Shown here: piece after piece, positions 52,123-57,507 of the stretch
Layout of the letters: each line of letters starts with the position of its first letter
How positions within the stretch are numbered: position 1 is the first letter of the stretch
NCBI GenBank assembly: GCA_016873395.1
Contig: VGXG01000013.1
Coordinates: 1-57,507 of the forward strand
Source of the DNA: Nitrospira sp.
GTDB taxonomy: Bacteria; Nitrospirota; Nitrospiria; Nitrospirales; Nitrospiraceae
Direction: 5' to 3'
DNA: 57,507 bases
Notes under the pieces: model-generated
What the model saw: the letters and a program-made list of their open reading frames with translations, nothing else
The model's database searches: none
What the model was told of the DNA's origin: nothing
Made by a program: the position numbers and the translations under genes

Positions 52123-53076
52123 TTAGGGCAGCTTCAGCGTAAACCACGTGGAAATGCCTTTCATGCCGTTCCGCTCGACGTTGGTCCCATCCCACACGGC
52201 AAAAGCCACCGGAACCGACGTGCCTGCCTTGAACTGCACGTCGTTGGAGTCGCTGGTGGTCAGCGCACGCTTGACGACAATGCGCCAGGTCGGACCGCTG
52301 CAGCAGCCGCCCTTGACCGAGCCGGCCGGCTCCCACACGCCGTTGCCGATCACATCCTGATGCGCCTGCGTGGTCAGCGTGCTGAACCCGTTGGCGTTGA
52401 GGTCCTCCACCGAACTCACACGCAGGGTCGGATCCGACAGGATGTTCCCTGACCAGATGCCCGGATTGAAGGGCCCGAGGCTCCGGCCGATCCGGTCCGG
52501 ATAGGTCACGCCGCCAGCCGGCTCTTCAAAGTAGTAGTCCCAGAAGATGCCGGGATACTGGTCGTCCACGTCCCACATGCCCGCGCTATCCTTGCCAAGG
52601 TCCTTCTGCCATTCCGCATTCCAGCGCCAGATGTTGACCGTGCCGCCGGACTGCCCCATGCACTGGAACGGGGGCGCTCCCGACGTATTCACCGGGAACT
52701 GGATCGCGGCCTGATCGCGGAAGTCCTGCGGCCCGATCGTGGTATTGTTCATCGTCTGGTCAGCCCAGTCCAGCCGGAAGCCGAGTTCCTTTCCGTTCGA
52801 GACCGCCTTCACAAAGACGGACTTCACGGAAATGTTCGGATGCATCGGGGTGGTGATCGTCTGCCCGCTCAGCGGCACGACCAGGCCCGGCACCCCTTCC
52901 CAGACGGGGTTGGCCCCATCCATCGGGATCGGCCCCTTGATCGCCTTGACCGGAATGGTGACCGGTTGGCTGACCGCAAGCGGAACCTGCCCGACCGTCA
53001 GCATCACACCCACGACGAGTGCAGAGAGAAGAATGCCAAACACCAGCTTTTTGTTGCGTGTCTGCACCACTCTCAT
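52123..53076 (-). CDS. NxrC-like haem-b gamma subunit, second copy
   Basis: 317-aa protein with signal peptide (LVFGILLSALVVGVMLTVGQ). Domain motifs match the 45430 gene: VPLSGQTITTPMHPNISVKS, FRLDWADQTMNNTT, FQCMGQSGGTVNIWRWNAEW with Met140 as the probable haem ligand, AFAVWDGTNVERNGMKGIST. Expected role: transfers electrons from the molybdenum enzyme to cytochrome c. The RBS is GAGGAGGG. Confidence 0.88.
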   Translation of the reverse strand: MRVVQTRNKKLVFGILLSALVVGVMLTVGQVPLAVSQPVTIPVKAIKGPIPMDGANPVWEGVPGLVVPLSGQTITTPMHPNISVKSVFVKAVSNGKELGFRLDWADQTMNNTTIGPQDFRDQAAIQFPVNTSGAPPFQCMGQSGGTVNIWRWNAEWQKDLGKDSAGMWDVDDQYPGIFWDYYFEEPAGGVTYPDRIGRSLGPFNPGIWSGNILSDPTLRVSSVEDLNANGFSTLTTQAHQDVIGNGVWEPAGSVKGGCCSGPTWRIVVKRALTTSDSNDVQFKAGTSVPVAFAVWDGTNVERNGMKGISTWFTLKLP

Positions 53077-53169
53077 ATGAATATACCCTCCTCTCGATTG
53101 ATTAATGATTGAATTACTGCTGCATTACTCCCGACGAAACCTTGTGCAACCGACCAACAATGAGGCTAC

Positions 53170-54135
53170 TCAGGCCGTTCCCACCGGCCCGCTCTCCTCT
53201 TTATCCTTGTCCTTCTCTTTATCGAGGAAATTCTGAGCCCCCACCTCGTTGAGCAGCATGGTCAGCTCATTGCCTTGATCCTGCGCGCCACACTCGTAGG
53301 TCTGACCCTCCGGCGCATTGAACGTCGCGGGCCGGTAATCAGCCTCCGAGTAAGGTTGCGGGGTGACCCCCAGGTAAGAAGCGTCGAAATCCATCCAGTC
53401 TGAAGAAAATTCCGCGATGTGGCGGAAGAAGCCGGAATCCGCCTTCTTGACCAGCATCCGAGCGAAGAGCGGCACCCATCGCCCGATATGATCCTTCACG
53501 AACTTCTTCTGGGCGTCAACGACGATCTGAATCTTTTCGGCCCCGTCGTGGCAGCGGGCGTAAGACTCCTTATAGGCAAGAAAATGCATGAACTCAAGTT
53601 CAACGCTCAAGTGGTCCATGCGCTCATGAATATCCTTCGAAAGCTCCACGCCGAAGGCACGATAGAACCCGGCGATGTCTCCCATGGTATGGGCCTGGCC
53701 GAAGACGTGGTCGTTACCGAAAAGGGTTTCGTAGGGGGGGCACTCCAGGGTGATGACGTTGCTGAACACACGCCGATGCTCAGCTTGCAGGTCGGACAAC
53801 TGCCAGTTCGCGCATTCGGACGCGATCCATCGTTCAATTTGATCCAAAGATTTCGACAGCGCGGTCAGCTTGCTCTTGGCTCGTTCTCCGCCGATGCCGT
53901 CCAACGCACGCCCGAGGCTGTCGATCGCGGAACGCCCGTCCTCCACAAATTCGCCGCTCTGCAGGTAGTCCAGAAATTCATCATCTTCGGGGTACAGCAT
54001 GCTCCACGAGACAAGGAGGTAGAGCTTACTGCGGCCCAAGGCCCGTTCAACCGCCGGTGAATCTTTGAGGGTGCCGGCTCCGGGAGCCATCGTGATCGGA
54101 TTCATCACGCTCCGCTGGCTCTCTTTTGTGGTCAT
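53170..54135 (-). CDS. TorD/NarJ-type molybdoenzyme chaperone
   Basis: 321-aa protein, all-helical, with SKLYLLVSWSMLYPEDDEFL, AEHRRVFSNVITLECPPYET and DIAGFYRAFGVELSKDIHER, the TorD pattern including the ECPPYET-like motif. It holds the molybdoenzyme alpha subunit for cofactor insertion and Tat export. The C-terminus is Lys/Glu-rich (DKEKDKDKEESG). It is 93 bp upstream of an NxrC-like gene. ATG 54135 behind GAGGGGAG. Confidence 0.9.
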   Translation of the reverse strand: MTTKESQRSVMNPITMAPGAGTLKDSPAVERALGRSKLYLLVSWSMLYPEDDEFLDYLQSGEFVEDGRSAIDSLGRALDGIGGERAKSKLTALSKSLDQIERWIASECANWQLSDLQAEHRRVFSNVITLECPPYETLFGNDHVFGQAHTMGDIAGFYRAFGVELSKDIHERMDHLSVELEFMHFLAYKESYARCHDGAEKIQIVVDAQKKFVKDHIGRWVPLFARMLVKKADSGFFRHIAEFSSDWMDFDASYLGVTPQPYSEADYRPATFNAPEGQTYECGAQDQGNELTMLLNEVGAQNFLDKEKDKDKEESGPVGTA

Positions 54136-54161
54136 TGCTCCCCTCTTTCAGTATGAAACTT

Positions 54162-54198
54162 GAAGCGGATTAGGACGTGGCCTCGGCCGGTCCGCTTC
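54162..54198. repeat. 8-bp hairpin in torD leader
   Basis: GAAGCGGA (54162-54169) and TCCGCTTC (54191-54198), with GGCCTCGGCC in the loop. It lies in the 230-bp gap between the ferredoxin and torD, so it may act on torD expression. The rest of the gap shows no clear gene. Confidence 0.55.
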
Positions 54199-54365
54199 CT
54201 TCAAGATTCCACACTTTCGGCGCAAGCGTGCGTATCATAGGCAAGGCCCTGATGGAAGTCAAGCCTGAACTGGCCCCCACGGTAAGTGCCTGATTTTACA
54301 ACTTAACCGGCCTCAAACACTGCGCTTGCGTTCTTTGTCGAGTCTTTCCCATATCAAGACGCGGC

Positions 54366-54986
54366 TCATACTCCAGCGGATGGCCCTCCCGAAGCCAAGA
54401 CTCGAGTCGGGACGACTCGGATGGCGATCTTGTCGTTGACGGTCTTGCAGACCTGCTCACAGATCCCGCAGCCGACGCAGCGACTCGGCTCGACCAGGAG
54501 GCGGAAGTAATCAAAATCCATTGCCAGAGCCTCGGTCGGGCAGCGGGAGACGCAGGCATGACAACCTTGCCCCGCTGTACAGTCTCGATGGGATACGCGG
54601 GCCTGGCCCATTCTGACTTCTTCTTTGCCGGAGACTTCGAGCAAGGCGTCGGTTTCGCAGGCCGCGATGCAGGGAAAATCATCGCAAAGGTGGCAGGGGA
54701 CCTCGTCGGGAAAGATCACCGGGAACCCGACTGTCCGATCGGGCTTGATGCTCTCGTAGGGACAGGCTTTGATGCAATCGCCGCACTTGGTGCAGCGCTC
54801 CAGAAAGAGCGCCTCCGCAACCGCGCCGGGCGGCCGCAACCAATCGGCCCGCGGGGGCGGTTCGGTTTTTCTCGCCTGTTCCGACGGCGTGTCCCGGTGT
54901 TTGACGAATTCCTGCGCCGTCTTGGCCAGCGAAAGGACCGAATCCTTCAGAAAGTGCCGTCGCCCGTATTGCGGATCAGCCGCCAT
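54366..54986 (-). CDS. Ferredoxin with four [4Fe-4S] clusters (NapG/NapF-like)
   Basis: 206-aa protein. Cys groups at 65/68/71/75, 98/101/106/110, 136/142/145/149 and 170/173/176/180 would bind four 4Fe-4S clusters. Near the start is GRRHFLK, a twin-arginine motif, but the hydrophobic region after it is weak. The family passes electrons to molybdenum enzymes or quinols. It is 25 bp downstream of the HELMH gene and upstream of torD. Confidence 0.88.
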   Translation of the reverse strand: MAADPQYGRRHFLKDSVLSLAKTAQEFVKHRDTPSEQARKTEPPPRADWLRPPGAVAEALFLERCTKCGDCIKACPYESIKPDRTVGFPVIFPDEVPCHLCDDFPCIAACETDALLEVSGKEEVRMGQARVSHRDCTAGQGCHACVSRCPTEALAMDFDYFRLLVEPSRCVGCGICEQVCKTVNDKIAIRVVPTRVLASGGPSAGV

Positions 54987-55011
54987 GGGTCAACCTCGCC
55001 CGCTTGCCGGC

Positions 55012-56010
55012 CTACATGACGCCGTCGGCCCGAAGCTTGTAGACTTCGACGCAGCGGTCACAGGCGCCGAACTCCGTATCCCAGCCGGGATGGTTCTCGC
55101 GGATAAAGTCGAGCACGTGCTTTTCGACCTTGTGCTCAAGATCCTCCACCCAGGAATAGGTGGGGAAGCGGCAGAGCGGACAGGGAAATCCCGGCATCAG
55201 CATGACCCGGTTCTGGACATCCGGGAGCTCTCCGCCTTCCACGTCCAACGCCCGCTCCATGATCCGCAGGGTGTCCGTGGCCATCTCCACCAGTTCGGAG
55301 TGGGTGAGCATGTCCGCTTGCCACAACCCCTCGAACACTGATTTCAACTGGGCCGGAGGAATCTTGCGGTACCAGGAACGGAACTCCTTGAACCGGTCTT
55401 CCCGGCTCAACATCGGTTCCTTCCCGGCCCGGATCAGGCGGCTATCGATGTTCAGGCACCACAGAACTCGATATCGGTGCAGAATCAGCGTCTCTTCCCC
55501 GGGGTTCTGTCCCACCTTGGTGTCCGGATCATAGTTGAAGGCCGGGTCCAGCATGTCGGAGATGTGCATCAGTTCGTGGCGACAGTAGCGCGTCAAGGCC
55601 GGATCGTAGAATCGCCGCGGAATCAGCTTGATCCCGACTCCCTTGAGCCCTTTCTCTTCAAACTGCTGGGCCAGGTCCTGCTCCACCGATCCCCATTTCC
55701 TTAAAATGTCGACGCCTTCTTGGTCTTCTTTGAGGACGCCCTTGATCAAGACGATCCCGATCCGCTCTTTGAGCGCCGGAAACTCGCCGAACGCATCCCG
55801 GATGATGTCCGAAAAGCCCCAGGTCCCGAAGAAATACTGGTAGAGCTTCTTGAACTCGGCCTCGCGATCATCCAGCGTGAACCGCTCATAGATCGGGTCG
55901 GCCAGCTCATGAAACTCCTTGTAGTAGGTCGGGTCGCCTTCCCGTTCCGTTTTTTCGACAAAGGAGTCGATCACTTCTTGAAGGAGGGCCGGCTGAAATC
56001 TGATATCCAT
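55012..56010 (-). CDS. HELMH (HExxH) and CxxC protein of unknown function
   Basis: 332-aa protein, no signal peptide, not recognised. It has RHELMHISDMLDPAF (His145, Glu146, His149, the HExxH pattern of zincin peptidases), then PCPLC (C277, C280) and CDRC (C317, C320), which could form a zinc ribbon. It is first in the run of minus-strand genes that includes ferredoxin and TorD. RBS is AGGAGAG. Confidence 0.6.
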   Translation of the reverse strand: MDIRFQPALLQEVIDSFVEKTEREGDPTYYKEFHELADPIYERFTLDDREAEFKKLYQYFFGTWGFSDIIRDAFGEFPALKERIGIVLIKGVLKEDQEGVDILRKWGSVEQDLAQQFEEKGLKGVGIKLIPRRFYDPALTRYCRHELMHISDMLDPAFNYDPDTKVGQNPGEETLILHRYRVLWCLNIDSRLIRAGKEPMLSREDRFKEFRSWYRKIPPAQLKSVFEGLWQADMLTHSELVEMATDTLRIMERALDVEGGELPDVQNRVMLMPGFPCPLCRFPTYSWVEDLEHKVEKHVLDFIRENHPGWDTEFGACDRCVEVYKLRADGVM

Positions 56011-56258
56011 TGATGCGTCTCTCCTGCTGCCTCCCTCTTCCGATCAGGCTGTCTCGTGGTTGCCGGTCATCGAGGGCATTCGCGAGGACGGGAGTTCGGC
56101 GGCTGCTTGACTTGGTTTCAGAGCCTCTTTTATGATCTGAGTCAGATCAATCCGCTCGTGTCGTGATTATAGTCACGAGGAGCGGCATTTGCAAATACCG
56201 CGAACCACGTGCGCGAGGCTGTCCGGCTTCGCCGAGAACCGTCAGGAGGCATTCGTTA
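56011..56258. promoter_or_regulatory. Divergent control region with three palindromes
   Basis: Plus-strand promoter TTGACT (56107-56112) and TATGAT (56131-56136), 18-bp spacer. Palindrome A: TGATCTGAGTCAGATCA (56133-56149), perfect, over the -10. Palindrome B: TCGTGATTATAGTCACGA (56161-56178), perfect 6+6 with a 6-bp spacer, CRP/FNR-like layout. Palindrome C: ATTTGCAAAT (56187-56196), perfect. They could bind a regulator for the WD40 gene, the HELMH operon, or both. Confidence 0.65.
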
Positions 56259-57359
56259 ATGGCTGATTCTTTTGTCGCTCCAACCGGCGGCGGCCAGGCT
56301 GGCTTGGCTCCGGCGAACCCCGCAACCTCTCCGACCGTGGACTTGCTCGCGTACTGGAAGGCCGGGGCGCATGAGATCAAAACGTTCCGGGGCCATTCGC
56401 AGGGCATCTGGACCGTCGCCTATGCGCCGGACGGGCTCACGCTGATCAGCGGCGGCGCCGATCGGCTCGTCCGCATCTGGGACGTCGAAACGGGACGCTT
56501 GCTGCGGTCGCTGCGCGGCCATACCCACGACATTCGCGCGGCGGTCTTCACGCCCGACGGGCAGACGCTTGCCACCGGCAGCGAAGACCGCACGATCCGG
56601 CTCTGGAACCCGAAGACCGGGGAACCGACCAAGCTGCTCTTTACCCGCTACGATCACAATGTCTGCAGCCTTTCGCTCTCTCCCGACGGCCTCATGCTGG
56701 CGCGCGGAAGCCACAACAAAGACATCAAGATCTGGGAGATCACCACGGGGACCGAGCTCATGACTCTGCTCGGAAAAGATCAGTACGACCATCACTGGAC
56801 TCCGGTCGTCGCCTTCTCCCCGGACGGCATCCATCTGGCCAGCGGCTCCGACATCGGAAAGATCAAGATCTGGGAGGTCCTCCCCAGCGGCGAGGAGAAA
56901 GTGCTGCACAACGGACACTGGCTGGATATTGAAGACGACGACTCCACGGAGTACCGAGGGTATTTCGTCGAGGACGAGGGCGGGTTCCAGAAGCCGATGA
57001 ATTACTGGATCGGCGCCATCACCTTCACGCCGGACGGACGCACCCTCATCACGGGCAGCCGGGACTGTACGATCAAATTTTTCGAGATGCCCCAGGTCGC
57101 CGAAATCCGGACGCTCAAGGGACACGGGGGCTGGGTCCGCTCGCTGGTGGTTTCCCCGGACGGCAAGGTGCTGGCAAGCGCCAGCGACGATCAGACGATC
57201 AAGCTCTGGGAGATAGCGACGGGCCGCACCTTCCGGACCTTGAAGGCCCATGCGGGCGCGGTGCGCGGCCTGGCCTTTTCACCGGACGGGCTTCGCCTCG
57301 CCAGCGCGTCCTGGGACAAGACCGTCAAGCTGTGGGAAGGCGGAACGGAGCCGGCCTGA
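56259..57359 (+). CDS. WD40-repeat beta-propeller protein
   Basis: 366-aa protein with seven WD40 repeats, for example TFRGHSQGIWTVAYAPDGLT, SLRGHTHDIRAAVFTPDGQT, TLKGHGGWVRSLVVSPDGKV, TLKAHAGAVRGLAFSPDGLR, each ending with IKLWE/VRIWD. This would form one complete seven-bladed propeller, a scaffold for protein binding. ATG 56259 follows AGGAGG. It is divergent from the respiratory cluster and may be regulated with it through the palindromes. Confidence 0.92.
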   Translation: MADSFVAPTGGGQAGLAPANPATSPTVDLLAYWKAGAHEIKTFRGHSQGIWTVAYAPDGLTLISGGADRLVRIWDVETGRLLRSLRGHTHDIRAAVFTPDGQTLATGSEDRTIRLWNPKTGEPTKLLFTRYDHNVCSLSLSPDGLMLARGSHNKDIKIWEITTGTELMTLLGKDQYDHHWTPVVAFSPDGIHLASGSDIGKIKIWEVLPSGEEKVLHNGHWLDIEDDDSTEYRGYFVEDEGGFQKPMNYWIGAITFTPDGRTLITGSRDCTIKFFEMPQVAEIRTLKGHGGWVRSLVVSPDGKVLASASDDQTIKLWEIATGRTFRTLKAHAGAVRGLAFSPDGLRLASASWDKTVKLWEGGTEPA

Positions 57360-57365
57360 CCGGCT

Positions 57366-57400
57366 CATGCTAAACCCTCCCCCCTCGGCGGGGTAGCATG
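57366..57400 (+). terminator. Hairpin downstream of WD40 gene
   Basis: CATGCTA (57366-57372) pairs with TAGCATG (57394-57400), with CCC/GGG pairs inside. No T-run follows, so it is a terminator-like hairpin at best. The remaining 107 bp to the window end show nothing I can name. Confidence 0.5.
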
Positions 57401-57507
57401 GCCCTTCTGCTCCAGCGCCTCTTGGACGGCGGCTGACGAAGGGGATAACGGGCGGCCTGGTTGAGGTGGAGAACATCCCCTATTGGTCCTTGCTCCCGGA
57501 GCGCGCG

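Overview
The window is a GC-rich bacterial chromosome segment that most resembles the nitrite-oxidising genus Nitrospira (phylum Nitrospirota). This rests on gene content read from the sequence. It has two NxrC-like haem-b gamma subunits (ethylbenzene-dehydrogenase family), a TorD-type molybdoenzyme chaperone, a four-cluster ferredoxin, three pentahaem cytochromes c, an SmbP-like metal-binding protein and a Pup ubiquitin-like gene ending in GGE. Many gene boundaries also carry quasi-palindromic spacers built from short repeated words. No rRNA or tRNA gene was found.

Layout. 1-5900: housekeeping genes on the minus strand (ffh; rpsP-rimM-trmD; uvrB) plus a small DUF4321 membrane gene. 5900-18500: accessory region with a DUF4258/DUF2283 pair, a YdjM-like membrane protein, a K+ channel, a secreted transglutaminase, an M28 peptidase, a TolC-like outer-membrane protein, a CPBP-like membrane protein, an RNase Z-like hydrolase, and a HEPN-MNT toxin-antitoxin pair. 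That pair lies between an intact small membrane-protein gene and a 98%-identical partial copy, and the copy is broken by a 209-bp MITE. 18900-34500: uvrA with an in-frame palindromic insertion, YqgE, nitrilase, SmbP, rhodanese, pentahaem cytochrome, deacetylase, a nuclease-like two-gene operon, oligoendopeptidase F, an exported flavodoxin, an acyl-CoA ligase and DUF192. 34700-41700: rel, recJ, pup and a K+-independent proton pyrophosphatase.

42286-56010: a long run of minus-strand genes that looks like an export, assembly and electron-transfer module for a periplasmic molybdenum oxidoreductase of the NXR type. From promoter-distal to promoter-proximal it holds two tandem pentahaem cytochromes, a PDZ protein, an NxrC-like subunit, an NHL-repeat protein, TatA, a TPR protein, a polytopic membrane protein, a radical SAM protein, a second NxrC-like subunit, a TorD chaperone, a ferredoxin, and a protein of unknown function with an HELMH motif and two CxxC pairs. 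A divergent WD40 gene closes the window. The intergenic region between them carries a sigma70-type promoter and three consecutive palindromes. The catalytic alpha and beta subunits are not in the window.

Interpretation. TorD and TatA would serve folding and export of the missing cofactor-containing subunits. The NxrC-like subunits and pentahaem cytochromes would carry electrons onward. The HELMH protein, NHL, TPR, PDZ and WD40 proteins are candidate assembly or scaffold factors whose roles are not known. These functional links are inferred from family knowledge and gene order; the motifs, promoters, terminators and repeats were read directly.
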